Source: Anisakis pegreffii
Taxonomy: Eukaryota > Nematoda > Chromadorea > Rhabditida > Anisakidae
NCBI GenBank assembly: GCA_035041965.1
Contig: JAPYMA010000051.1
Coordinates: 1-64,000, forward strand
Length of the DNA: 64,000 nt
Direction: 5' to 3'
In this document: positions 36,761 to 52,215 of the stretch, piece by piece
Numbering within the stretch: the first letter of the stretch is position 1
Layout: every line of letters begins with the position of its first letter
Notes under the pieces: model-generated
Database searches by the model: none
What the model was told of the DNA's origin: nothing
The model's input: the letters and a program-made list of their open reading frames with translations, nothing else
Program-made: the position numbers and the translations under genes

Positions 36761-39700
36761 GGAATCCAGTTAATAATGTAAATGCATCGCTATTTAACAT
36801 TCAGCTCAATTGTGATGTTGCTAAATGTTAAAATAGTGATATCATTGTATTGACTCAACGATGTGCATTATAGTATGGAACTTTTTATGAAACGTTTACT
36901 AATAAGATTGCTGTTGCTTCTTTCATACGTTGTATATTCGACTCATCGATATTTAATTTGCTGTGGATTGTATTGAATGAATTTGGATTCATGAAGATTG
37001 CATTTTTAAGAAAAAAGAGGTTATATTGTATGCAATTGGAAGAATACTTGCTGAATACAAATACTTTATTGTGAGCTTACATCATATCAATTTCAACAAC
37101 AAGAAATTGTGATATTGGTTGACTTGACGCTCGCAGAAAATTACAAATTTTAGTAAAAATACTGCAAGGAGTGATTTAATGCCTACAGAAAGATTTTTGT
37201 AAGCAGTTGTTTGTCTGAGTGGCCGTTTCAAGAGTTCAGGTCTTCAAAACTTGAATGAAGCGCTCAGATGTTGAGGGTTCCGCCACGGCCTCCACAACTC
37301 TTTATGACGAGATATTCGATGAGAACGGATCCGCTGCTACCTCGGGTTCCGAACCCGGTGCCACCTCTCATTGTTTTCGTCGACATTGTGTCGGAACGGA
37401 TGGTATGCTGAAGCATTGTTCCGCTGCTTTTGGTACCAACACAGGGTCTGTATTGGGTTACTTGTTGTCCTGTTTTGGTGTCAATAACGCAGACCATTTC
37501 TGAAAAACAGTATAATTTTAAATATTATGATCATTTCCTAATGCAGGTCAGTGATCGGATGCTGATACCTCAAGATGTGAATGGTAGATGTGGGAGGGCA
37601 ACAATTTTGTTTAAACGGTCTATGTGTACTACCCCAATCACAGGTACTCTTATCTTGTGAAACAATGAGAGGGCTGATCTAAAATTTGTTGCTATAAAGC
37701 CTCCTCATCAACCCAGCGACTACAGGTCTGTCTTGGACTGCACACACCAATCGTAAGACAGTGAATCACTTTTGATCACCTTACTTCTAATGAAGAAGAA
37801 TTACCTATCAGCTCTTTTTCGGGAACATCGTAGCATCCTCGAAATTCTTCCTTCCATCAATTTGAGTGGTACTCCTGCCCAAACTCTACTGAGACTTTTT
37901 ACTCGCCTGGTCTCCTGGGATTTTTTTTTGGTCTTCCTACCGTCCATTAAAATTCCTAAGCGAAATAGCCCAAATGAATCCAGTCTTACGAATAAGTCAA
38001 TGACACTGATCATGACTCGAGTTATTCGCTGATTTAAAATACTTCTAAATGCCTCATAATGACTATGTTATGAAAGGATCAAGATAACTTACTGATATCG
38101 GTTGTAGGGTTGATTGAGAAGTCGGGCAATGAACTGAATGATGCCAAACATGCTCCGGTCGATCCTTTTATGCATGGTTCTGAGTCGAATTCAAAACAAA
38201 AGTGCAGCAACTCTTTGTTTTTCGGATTATTTTACGGCTTCAAAGATAAGATTGCTTTTTCAGTTTTTCTCAAAATGGTTTGCAGATGGTTTTCCACTGT
38301 TCCTTTCAATGAAAATTCTATTTCGCAGTTTTTCATTTGCTTTGCCATGATCACCAGCACGATTATGCATTGCAATATCTAATCAGAAATATTTGGGGAT
38401 GCACTCCGAAAATTATTCTTATTAGCAGCGTTCACTCGATAATCGTATCAATCTGATGTCAACGAAATTTTCACCAGATGATAAGGTTATTTAGCGACTT
38501 GTTTTGATACATTATTATTGCTTCGGCTGAAAGTCTAATTTTGTTTTGCACAAAAAAACGCTTATCTTTGAGATTGCTGTGTCGAATGAAGCTATGCGTT
38601 TCACTGTTGAAATTGATACTGAAGATGAGTTTACAGACTTATAGAAAGGAACGGATACACGCTTTGTTATGGGATTCCTTCCACTATGAGTTAAGGGAGC
38701 ATTTTTCAAGAACATATCTGATCAGCATGAATTCGCAGTCAGCATCACAATAGAATGGATTAATTATCAATGTGATCATTCGATTTTCATTATGATCATT
38801 ATCATTGACAGATCGACTTTCAATGTATCTAAAAGTCTCCGAGTTTGTTATTTTCTAGGATAAGTATAGTTGTTTTCTTGCGATAATATGCGATCTAGGA
38901 AAACACTTCAGCACATTGGCCATATCCAGATCTATCTTGATCTGCGGTTTGCACTTCATATCATATGCGTTTTTCTTTATGATTCCAATTTTTTTCATGC
39001 TTCAAGAACGATATTTTTTCTGCAAAGTTGCGATTTTCACTTGATTTATGTGAACAAATGAAATGTTCTCTCTAAAGTATTGCATTCTGTCATTTCACGT
39101 TCGCTGTTCAATTTTTTGCCTCATTTTTCAAGCGCCTCTTAGGCATTGTTTCACTTCGTCTACACATTGCCTCATTTCTGTATTCAAATCGCTTCACGTT
39201 TATTTTCATTCAGACTGTTTTCGTCTATGCAATTTTTCATTGTTTTTTCTTCCTTCATTTTTTCCATTTCACATGTTTCGTTGATCGTAAAAATTTTATT
39301 CCACTGCAATCTGTGCATTTCACACTGTGATTGCAAATTTGTTACATTCCAGTGGCTGTAAAAACAGATTGAATGGGAGCGTAAAGAACGATATCGCACC
39401 ATATGATAGCAAAGTTCCGCATCAATGAATTTATTTATCGCTGTTTGTGTCAACAAACAATTGCCATCGTTTGAATGTTTTCCTCATAGATGCATTTTTG
39501 TTTTGCATTTTATTTGAAGAAACGCCCAAATGCTTTTCTGTGGGTTGGAAAACTTCATATCATTATGTTTATGAAGTGTTTTTTTTGCAACAATTACTCT
39601 CGATCAGCAGAGCAGTTTACTGAAATTGTTTCGATGTAGAGAGCATTTTGCATCATTTGGCACGCACATCATTTGAATCATTTTTCTCTTTTAGTTGTCT

Positions 39701-40916
39701 GGATTATTTGAGGCATTCGATTTCAAAACGATCGTATTGAAAGACTTCTCAGTTCATTTGTGAAAAAAAACACAAATGCAATTAGTCTGTGAAAAATTTC
39801 ATATTGATAATGTGAGATTTTTATATCGCTCATACAGACTCAGTTTTTCTGCGTTGTTTTGTCAGTTTACATCAATCCGATGTCACTAATTGTTTATTTT
39901 AAATTCCTTTTAAATTCTATAAAATCGAGCAATGAACACGACTCAAAATGTAACAATAAATTCATTTGTCAACGTGAATGCTTTCCGTCAAAACCCAGTT
40001 ATTCCGTTCCTTTATATCATTCCTCACCAGTAATTCGATTGAAATCATTGAACAGATTGAAATGTTTGAAAATAGATTAAAATAATCCGGTGAGATGGGA
40101 ACTGCAATGTTTTCAGGCCTAAATGAATATGCTGATTTACATTATTTCTGATCAATGTTGCGTTCCTTCTCACCGTTCCTTCAGAACATTTCTCACCATA
40201 GCTAAAAGGAGATCTAAACTTCCAATATATCGAATGATCTAAATAAATAATCTAAAATAACACACACACAACACAATAACTAATCTAAAATTTACAATGT
40301 AAACAATATAATATCATGCAGCAAAACAACAACAAGAAATCATTAAAAATTCAAATTGCAATGACAAAAAAAGCACGAAAATATCAACATTACGACGTTC
40401 AGTTTGCATCAGATCCGTTAAAATACAACATCAATATACAGCACTTCATAGTGCTAAATACACAGTCAAGAGGTACATGTTGTAGTGCCCAAAGATTACT
40501 TCACATAATAATTGCCTCCAAAAAAATCGCTTAAAAAACCTCATATATAAAAAAAGCCCCAAAAAAATTATTAAGGGAGCGATATTACTCATATTGAAAT
40601 GACGGCAGTACTGGTGACTGTTAAAACTGTGGCAAGCAGTTCAATGAATTGAGGAGATAAAAGACGAGGAGTTACCACATTGTTCAAATATTAGAATGAA
40701 TATTAAGGCTCAATTAGAAATGGAATGTGCAAGAGATTAGACAGAAATGTTACAATAGTGCTGAACAGATTAAATGATTCAATATCGATTAAGGTAACTT
40801 GATGCGATGGAAATTGTGATGTTTTTAGGCATAACTAAGTATACTGATTCGATTAATCGACACTTAACAATCCGATATCGCTATCTGAATTACGAATAAT
40901 TTGAATATATAAGATA
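36761..40916. other. AT-rich stretch without a firmly supported gene
   Basis: Apart from the small candidate at 37264-37497, the frames here are short and lack recognisable domains. A weak, diverged duplication of about 100 bp links 40048-40140 and 40750-40850 (ACAGATT..., ATGTTTT.AGGC, TGATT). No RNA gene or transposon ends were recognised. Confidence 0.4.
37264..37497 (-). CDS. Possible small Gly/Ser/Thr-rich protein, unrecognised
   Basis: A 77-codon minus-strand frame begins with ATG two bases after a strong CTGTTTTTCAG acceptor, which would fit either a trans-spliced first exon or an internal exon. The predicted product starts MVCVIDTKTGQQVTQYRP, is rich in Gly, Ser and Thr (GGTGFGTRGSSGS) and ends SCGGRGGTLNI. 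The patch is richer in G+C than its flanks, as are real exons elsewhere in the window. The opposite strand is also open for 82 codons over the same bases, so the strand choice is uncertain. No family is recognised and no further exon was found. Confidence 0.3.
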   Translation of the reverse strand: MVCVIDTKTGQQVTQYRPCVGTKSSGTMLQHTIRSDTMSTKTMRGGTGFGTRGSSGSVLIEYLVIKSCGGRGGTLNI

Positions 40917-41588
40917 TTATACTGTTCCGTTAGTTAAATTTGCGTCAGTTCCATTCTCGTGTTGCTTGAGCACGTCTTGTAGGTCAATGTAGGCCAATGT
41001 TTTATAAGTACCTGGTTCTAAGAGCTTTGCTGCTTCCTAAAAGAATCTATTATCAACCGGACACTTCTTTAAAACATTAAAAAATATTTGTGTAATGCTC
41101 TCACAATCAAATGCAAAGAACTTTTACTGTGTTCATAGGCTAAATGAAGTAAATAAATTGCGTATAAACTGTGCGCTGACTGTAAATGAAGTCAACAAAC
41201 TGGACTACAAATTGTATTTGGGAACATTTGCAGTGCAATAATTGGGAGCAGGAGCAGAATATGATAAACGATTCAGCAAAATACATCTATCGATATCATC
41301 CATTACCAGTTCGCGTTACGCAAAGGTAATGATAATGTCAAACGATAGCTAAACTAAGATGACTAAAATGATAATCTTTCCAATCGCCCTCATCACTGTA
41401 ACATCAACAATTATGACACAACACCCCACCCTGTCTTGAACGAATCGCAACACATTTTGCTGGTCTTCGGTGGATATTTCAACGAATTTCAACCATTTCG
41501 CACCAACCAGTTGCTGTTTAAGTTCATCTTTTAAATCGCCCAGAGTCTCTAATTCATGCAAATCAACATGCCCATTCATTGTGAACAT
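40917..41588 (-). CDS. Small two-exon conserved-looking protein, function unknown
   Basis: Exon 41430-41588 (53 codons) begins with ATG, 20 nt downstream of a TGTCTTTCAG acceptor that could be a trans-splice site. It splices in phase 0 through a GTGGGG donor to exon 40917-41036, which begins after CTTTTAG and ends at TAA. The product is 92 residues, acidic to neutral and probably helical, with motifs NGHVDLHELETLGDLKDEL, KWLKFVEISTEDQQNVL and GTYKTLAYIDLQDVL. There are no membrane segments, signal peptide or cysteine pattern. The normal amino-acid composition and clean phase support a real gene. It lies about 960 bp downstream of rpt-4 in the same orientation, which would permit co-transcription, but this is inference. 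The frame is open upstream of the chosen ATG, so a longer N-terminus is possible. Confidence 0.6.
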
Positions 41589-42547
41589 TCGATTAGTATT
41601 GAAACTAACTGAAAGACAAACTTTTTCTTGATTATCACCCACTAAATAACGATAATGTGAAAACAATAGTTAGCGACCCGTTATCAGCCACTGCAATTCA
41701 TCCAATTCGAACATTACTATTCGCGAAAGTTCACAAAACACTACTTTCCAAAGTAGTACTGTTTTTCAAACATGTTCTTTTGTTAATACTGTTCTTGAGA
41801 TTAGTTCAACGCCTAAATCATCGACACAAAATCGACAACTTCGATCAGACCGAATACGTTCAGGGGACAACCCAATGATACGAAAAGTATCCTTCAGAAT
41901 AGTTTCCCATACAGTAAAAACAGTATGCCTCTATCACTGCAGCGATTCATAAAACAGCGATTTGTAAATGAATAACACATTTTACATTAATCAAGCTTGT
42001 ATTTTTGAAATCTTTTTAAAGAACGGTTGAAAATACAACGCAATTGCAATCACAACAAATCAAGCCCTCCATCAAATATATTATGATCACCCTCAAAATT
42101 AACAGTTTTTCACTTGAGCCAATTCTAACAGTCACAATGAATCCTAGTTCCCAGGACAAAAATTTAAATGATCACTCAACTCATAAAACCGATCCAAATA
42201 ATATCGCCAAATCAATAAAGAATGATTTCACCGACACCTAATAATTAAAAAATAATTTTACAGCACTATAAATATCAGCCACAGTTTCAAGAAATTTATA
42301 TATCAGCTCACTCAATGATTAACAAGAAATTCGCAATGAAGGGGACTTCAGCAAATCCGTCATACACAAGGACTGTAGAATATTCGAGAGTTACAATGAG
42401 ATTATACGCTTAAAATCACAACGAAAATCGAACATTAATGTGGTAAACCACATCATCAGCGAAAAAACTAAAAGATAGTCACAATAATAATCAGGTCAGA
42501 GCATTTGCAATAAACAATTTCACATATCAATTCATCGCGCCCTCCAC
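41589..42547. other. Spacer between rpt-4 and the small downstream gene
   Basis: About 960 bp of AT-rich sequence containing the 3' untranslated region of rpt-4 and the upstream region of the 92-residue gene. No further exon was found on either strand. A canonical minus-strand AATAAA close to the rpt-4 stop was not seen. Confidence 0.5.
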
Positions 42548-45291
<2,744 letters not shown>

Positions 45292-46333
45292 CTTGATGCA
45301 ATAACCTGACCTGATAAGAACTTGACAAGTGAGGAACGAGAAGATTTTTGATCGATGCAACTGGTCCATCCAATATTTCGGATGGAACCGATCCAACGAA
45401 TAGTCATTCACGATGTTGCATGATGACTGATAATGTAATAAAGATAGATAATGTAGGGTATTCAGAAACTGCGACCAATAAACTGCGGCTAAAGGAGATA
45501 AGAATTGAGAAATGGTTTGGAGAGCAAATCAGAAGCAAAAAGTTAGAATATCAGCATACAAGATGAGAGTTTCTAAAAACAGTTTCCTCTATAAGCAATC
45601 ATTTCAGAAAGCTGCGCGGAACAGTACACAGTGTCGCTGCTCAAATATCGTCTACCGACAAAAAAGAAAGTGATCACAATCCCCCTCCTGAATTGAAGAT
45701 AAATTTGTTTAAAAAATGCTGACAATGTTAATTATTTTCCAACTCTCAATGTTTAAAATATAGCAGATATCTTGTGCAAGCCATTTTGCCACAATTGTTT
45801 GACAGTCTGTGTGCCTAAGCTCAGATGAAGTGAATATAAATGTGAACATTTTGAGCTTGAAGATAGCATTAAAGAGTATTGGAGGCGGATAGCATTACAA
45901 TGAAGAGCGCAATGCTTAAGGACATATAAAAGAAATCACTACTTTGGTAATTGGCCTACAATGGAACATTTACGTGCGAGAAAACTTTTTAACTCAAGGG
46001 ATTTTAGCTCTTTCGTGTGATACCTTTCGATTGGGACAGAGTTTGGTGAGGTGTTCTTCTCTCCGGTTGGGGTTTGAGGCTTTTGGTCGGGTTTGCAATA
46101 CCTTAAATTCTCTTCAACATTTAAGCACCTCAGCACTCTGGATTCGGTAGCAGCCTGCCTGCTGCTGCACTTTTTGGTGTCAACTGCAGGCATTTGCGGA
46201 TTATTGGTGATTTCGTTAAATAAACAACAGATACATATGCATATATTTGTGAAAGCTTGTTGAAAAAATTCAATTGGAAGTGTCCCGTAAATTGGTTTTT
46301 CGATTATTGATACAAGCAAGAACAAACAATGCA
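45292..46333. other. Upstream region of rpt-4
   Basis: This contains the presumed promoter side of rpt-4. Just upstream of the start codon is an acceptor-like CTTATCAG that could serve trans-splicing. A 128-codon minus frame at 45939-46325, next to the hAT-like element, has no recognisable domain and is not called. Confidence 0.4.
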
Positions 46334-46341
46334 GTTACAAT

Positions 46342-47526
46342 TAGGGTTTGCAAAATCCCGACGTTTTTCCAATCCCGGGATCGATTTTTGATTCCAGAAT
46401 AATCCCGGGATCGAACAGTTTTTGTAATATCAATGCGAGACATGTTCAAACACATTTTTTTGAACCAATATGTTCATTATTAATCAGAAAGGAGTTAATT
46501 CAACAAATTATTGAACAAATTCGAGAAACAGATCATTCAACTTCAAATTAATATTTCGTATAATGATGCCAATGATCATGCCGCAAGGGCATACTGCATA
46601 TTCTATGCTAAGGCATCTTGTCGTCTCGGTAAAGTACGCTTGCATGCGGATATGAAATTCTTCGTTCTCAAACGCTTATTTGCAATGCATAAAGTCCATT
46701 TTCTCTCAGTATTGACATCAGGTGAATTCTGCCATTTCGGAAATCTCGATTTTATACGAAAAAAATGCATCGCATGAATTATACCATTTGAATTTTGAAA
46801 AAATTAAAAGTTCAGAGTTTATCTAAAAAGTGAATAAAAATCCGCAATGGATTTTCATCGAATCATCGAGCACTTACATATTTGATGATTTCAATCAGAA
46901 ATCATGCAAATGTAGTTGATATTCAAGCTTAAGATCCTTTTGAATGGAACAATTTTGTTCACTTCGACAATGAATTCTCACTATGAGTGAACTCAGCGAG
47001 AATTTATGTACATTTCGATCGGATGAAAATGTTTCCAAATAGCGAAGTAAAAAGACTTGCAGTCTTTAGAACATGCAGTTGAATTAACAGATGGAACATT
47101 GAAGCCGAACAAATCTTGTAGGAGGAAACGACTCAAAATTTCGCTGAAATTTGCTGGTTTTTATTAGAAAATGTGATTATCTCTGTTAGTCTTCATAGAA
47201 ATGCATCCAGATGAGCGTGATATAAAGCAATGAAGAGCAGAATAATCAGTTGAATATTCAATGAAATGCTACGTAAAAGTTCATCAACCTGTCGTTCATC
47301 ATGCTATTCGTCTGACTTGCATCAACTTCATTAGCTATTCATCAATGATAGAGGGCAAACAGCAAAGATGACTGCATATGAATGAGATGGGAATGATCAC
47401 GGCTTGCTTCAAGTTGGGCATACTTTCAAAATTCACACAAATTGATCTGTTTTATCAAATCCCGAGATCCTTTAAAACTTAAATCCCGGGATGGGGATCA
47501 GAACTGAAATTCATGTGCGAACCCTA
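46342..47526. mobile_element. Non-autonomous hAT-like DNA transposon
   Basis: The ends are inverted repeats, TAGGGTTTGCA at the left and TGCGAACCCTA at the right. The element is flanked by an exact 8-bp target duplication, GTTACAAT, at 46334-46341 and 47527-47534. TAGGG/CAGGG-type ends with 8-bp duplications are typical of the hAT superfamily. Subterminal repeats of AATCCCGGGAT or AATCCCGAGAT occur several times at both ends (46356-46413 and 47458-47495), as expected for transposase-binding sites. The 1185 bp contain only short frames with no DDE catalytic or dimerisation motif, so the copy depends on a transposase elsewhere. Confidence 0.92.
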
Positions 47527-47534
47527 GTTACAAT

Positions 47535-50500
47535 GGTAATGCTCGAAGTGGTAGAATTATTGTTGGGAACAATTTTTCGGTCATAAGCTATAGTCCGTAC
47601 TGAAGTAATCTCATCTTCAATTCAAACACTTTGAAGATAAAAAAATATGTTCAACAAATGATAGCTTATCACATATGCTTATCATGTTCATCATCGATGC
47701 TTTTTTTATAAATTTAATTGGCATCGGCAGACGTGATGATCTGCTCTTAATGTATATGCTCATTGAGCATTGTTCTTTGTTTCCATAGAGTTGATTTTCA
47801 ACCAACAAACGTAAAATATCGAGAAAAGTGATTTAAGCCATACCAGGGAAGACTTTGCTCTTTAAGCGTAATAATTATGGTGTTTTCTTCGCTACAAATT
47901 TTTAGTAATCGTCAAAAAAGATATGCATCCATTCAGTAGAGCAGGGTCGCGAGGAGCATGAACTTATTATTGTTAGAAAGATGCAATTTTGTTAATTCAA
48001 ATTTATAGATTATGATTTGAAATTTTTTCGCTCGCTTCGAACAAGATCCATCTTCGAACAATGGCGATGGTGAATTGAATTAATGGAAACAAATTGTGTG
48101 CACGTTCCTGCACATGGGAATATGTCGTGGAATAATTGAAATTAATTCTTAATTATAGTTTGGTGAAGCAATTATTTCATTTCGATCGGTTTGGTAACCT
48201 CGTTCACTCTTTTTTGAGTTCGTCTTCAATCGAAAAATTCCTCCGAACAAACGATATTCGTCACTATGTCATTTCTTAATACTACATAATTACCTATGAC
48301 TTCTGTGTACATGAGTCACATTCTAATGGAATATTTTTATTTGATTTCATTAAATAAACTCATCAATTGGATTTGTTCTTTTTTCTTTCAATGGAAAATT
48401 CAAAATGTTTGCTCCTTAAATTGCTCCTTTGTTTGCTTCTCCATTGAAGGACGACGGTGCGCTGAAAGAAATGAATGGTCGAAGAGGGAAAAATGTTCGA
48501 AATTAATTTTTTCACTTATTGTTAATGTAGCAATGTTCTGAATTCGGACATTTGTCTGTAAGAGAAATTTTCCTGCAATCAAATGTCCGAATTCAAAGTA
48601 CAATATTCGAAGTTGATTAAACGAATAATTTGAATTCTTGAACGATAATGAATGATGATTTTTAGTTTTTACTTTTGCAATTTGTGTTGCTGCGACGGGT
48701 TGAGTTGAGATGATCGATTGGATTTCAATGAAGAATTAGTTCAAAAAACGTTAATAATTGATGTGATTCTTTCATCGTTTTTCTGTTTTTTGCTTCATTC
48801 ATTTTCCTGTTTTTCATCGCTTTGTCGTTATTCTTTAGTCGTTACCTGTGCGATTTATTGCGTTCGTTTTTATCAGTATTCGTTAGTACTATGATTACCT
48901 ATTGGTATGATTATTATTATGCCTATAATTATTGTTACTTTTACTGTTATTATAATAATTGTTCTATTATTATCACTGTTATTATTATTATCGTTATAAC
49001 TTTAGTTGATGGCATCAGAGTCATTATATTTATTTCCTTAATGATACTACCTATTAGATTATTGTTATATTATTATTGTATTCATCATCAGTATTACTAG
49101 CACTGATATTTTCATTTTATCATTGTAATCATTCAATATTTCCATTTTTGATGGGAAAACAAAAAGTCATTTGAAAGTTTCAAATCGATTAATTACATCA
49201 CTCATATTCAAAGAATGAGTCATCGAATAATTTCATGAAATCAACTCAAACAACACTTTGTCGTTTCAAATGACGTGCTTGAAATGATAAAGTCTCATCA
49301 GTCTTATCAGCACGTCAAACGCCCTTATCAGTGAACGTCAGTTGATCGTTTTTTGTTTTTCGAAACATCGAAAAAAGTGGCAATTCTCTACTTAAAGAGG
49401 TTCATCGCATTGCGTCCAGTTTATTGAATTGCATTCGAAATTTTCATCATTTCATCGTTTATAAGTACAACATTTTCGTACATCGTTATATTCATCTGTC
49501 AGGATTTTTTTCTCTGGCAGAAAAATTTCATGATTACCAGTTTGACATTCACTGACATTGATAAGCGACTGACTCGTTTTCGGTTCCGTTTGCTTCTGGT
49601 GTCTTCTCAAATTTCGAATCATTTTTCATTTAATCGTTTGATTTTGTTTCGATTTGTCGTTTTGACGGACGGTTAGCAGATGAAATTTAAATCTGAATAT
49701 AAAATCGACCGAAAATCGATATCTGTTAGCACGGAATGATCGATTTATGTGCTGAATTCATGTTGGTTTGATTTAAATTCGATCGCTGTGCTTCGGATTA
49801 AATTTACATGTTTTGAGAGGATCGATATGGCACCCAGCAGAGAGGCGTGCGCAGTTCGGTAAAATCTTATATCATGCTGAAAGCATCATCGTTACTATGT
49901 ATCATATAATTATTCATATTCTCACGAGCTATTATCATCGTTAGTTTGCAGAAGATTCGTTGTGTATAGTATGGATATTATTATTACTTGGTGTCATTAT
50001 TGTTATTATTGAAATTACAAGAAATTATAACGCTTTCTCGAAGTGGCATTTAATCAAAAAGGTGCCAAATTTGTTCAGACATTGAAGAGGTGGTGCATCA
50101 GGAATCAACAATAATAACGGTCTCTGAGCATTTTTAAAAAACTGGTTTTTCGTGGAATTGAAGTGATGAAAAGTAAAGAGACGTGAGTGACTCTTTTTGA
50201 GGTATTATGTCGCGTGTTAGAAAGTTTTTTGAACGACAACAAAATCAAACAATGAATCAACTCTAAACAGTTTTTGAGAGCAGAAGAAGGATGATGACGA
50301 TTATTGTTATGAATACAATGTGTTAGATGAATAATATTTCGGATATGTTTATTTGTAGGACATTTTTTAGAATATTATTATTGTTATTATTATTAATATT
50401 GGTGTTGCAGTTGCTTTCTGTAATGTTGTTTTGTGACTTTTTTTAAAAATGTAAACGTGTGGAAATTTTGCGATTGATTCATCGACTTCACTTTGTCAAT

Positions 50501-52215
50501 ACTCTTAACTTTGCTTACATTGAGCATTTCAGCTTTCTGGATTTTTTATTGTCCGCTTCACTTCTTATTAGGATTAGCAAACAATTCTAAGCTTATTGTT
50601 AGGAGTGAAGTTTTTTTTCTGAAGTATATAAGCTGGACGATTGAATGCATGAAAACTTTATTCTGTAATCTGATATAAAGGATATAAATGGCAGTTATTA
50701 TACAACTGAATGATATTAATAGCATTATATCTATTCATGACAACATGTATTTCATGCGTGCTTAGAAGAGCTTTCAATTGTTCGCATTGCGGATTAATTC
50801 AGTTCACAGTTCAGTTGCAGATTTTTAAGCTATACTAAAAATTGTAGGATTTTCACGAGACTAACAATAGAATAGAACTGAACCTCTGAAGCGTAATTAT
50901 CAAGAAGTGGTTGTGTTTTCCTCATTAACACCATCAAAGTTTGAAAAGTACTCAGTTTTTCAACCGTAATTGACATTTTTCGTAGTCATTCACTCTCTAG
51001 CTAATTGCCGAAACCAACGGAAACTCTGCTTGATTCCGGCTACAAACTGGGCGGAAGTCCGCTTCTTGCACCGAACAGTCATAACTGAGCAACGATTTTC
51101 TTGTTGTTCGCTATGTGTAGTGAAAGACGATAAGGGTTCGGCCACTCCATTGGAAGTGCGTTAAATGTGGCAACCTGTAAACACTTCGTATGGGTCTAGT
51201 ACCTCATGCTTTTTGCCTCTTGTGAACCGAAGCGTGTGTTCAAGCCTTAGCACAGGTTTACACATGAATTCCAACTTAAGGGAGATTCGAACGTAGAACA
51301 GTACACCCGAATGCTAGGCACGTATGAAGTATACAGATTGCGATGAATAGCGGCATAGCGGCGCCACAGCTGGTGTTATAGAGACAGACATTCGATTTTC
51401 TAACACAACAAACATTTCAATTGTGTGGTGTGAAAATTTTCATTTTTAACGCTATATTTCAGCAAAAAAAGCGTTGATGTGATACTTTTTCAGCTTATTG
51501 TGAGGATTATTTCCTGTTTAATTATGATGTGACTGCCACGTTTTGGCATTATATGTCGTCACTCGGACATCTTATCTTCTGCTCCCACTCCATATTTACA
51601 TTCCTCATTAGTTCGCGTATTGATTCACTAATCTAAGACGTTCGAATCAGCGCTGTCCTCGATCGCACCCACTTGATCATTGGTCTCAACAAGTTTCTTG
51701 TTTTAATAAGCCTGTTGATCAAAAAGCTGTTTTTCGGTTCAGTTCATGAAGGTTTTTACGAGCTTTAACTTTTGCTGTGAATCTTCACTTGCCATTGTTT
51801 ATTATGTGATAAAGAAGGCTTCCGCAGCGCTCTCAGTTTGGGAACTCAACAGAAACTTGAGATTTAAGCTTAATTCCAGTTTTCTCATGTCTGCTATGAA
51901 ATTGACTGTGGCTGTGGGTTTTTCATGCGGAAATAATTCTCGATACAATTAGTCATTCGCGTTGCCCATATTTGTAATTCGTTCGTTCCGCCCAAAGGAC
52001 ATCATGAAAATGTGCCGAGTTGTTATGGAAGAGTTTGCTTTATAGATCTGACGATTATCTGCTTCACCGGCTGCATCCTTCTCGAACCGCTTGAGAGTTG
52101 TTGCTCAAGAAAACGAACTGAAACGAGTTGCCATTATTCAACTATTCGGTCAGCGTGGATCTTCATCTGTTTTTGTCAGTTGGTGGCTGCTTGAAAACAG
52201 CGCATCAGCAGAGCT
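47535..52215. other. AT-rich intergenic stretch between the hAT-like element and rap-2
   Basis: It contains the hairpin at 48539-48595 and a run of TTATTATTATTG-like simple sequence near 48908-49082 that yields a Tyr/Ile/Cys-rich spurious frame. The presumed promoter of the plus-strand Rap gene lies at its right end. I found no other exon. Confidence 0.45.
48539..48595. repeat. Perfect 16-bp stem hairpin
   Basis: TGAATTCGGACATTTG at 48539-48554 pairs perfectly with 48580-48595 around a 25-nt loop. It is short and lacks coding sequence. It might be a palindromic relic, a regulatory site or a small-RNA precursor. Confidence 0.7.

Noticed and set aside
45939..46325. 128-codon minus-strand ORF beside the hAT-like element
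   Set aside because: No transposase motif or other family was recognised, and it ends outside the element.
48822..49100. 92-codon plus ORF rich in Tyr, Cys and Ile
   Set aside because: It reads through TTATTATTG-type simple sequence.
51270..51360. tRNA-like segment (GAGATTCGAACG)
   Set aside because: The would-be T stem does not pair and no cloverleaf could be built.
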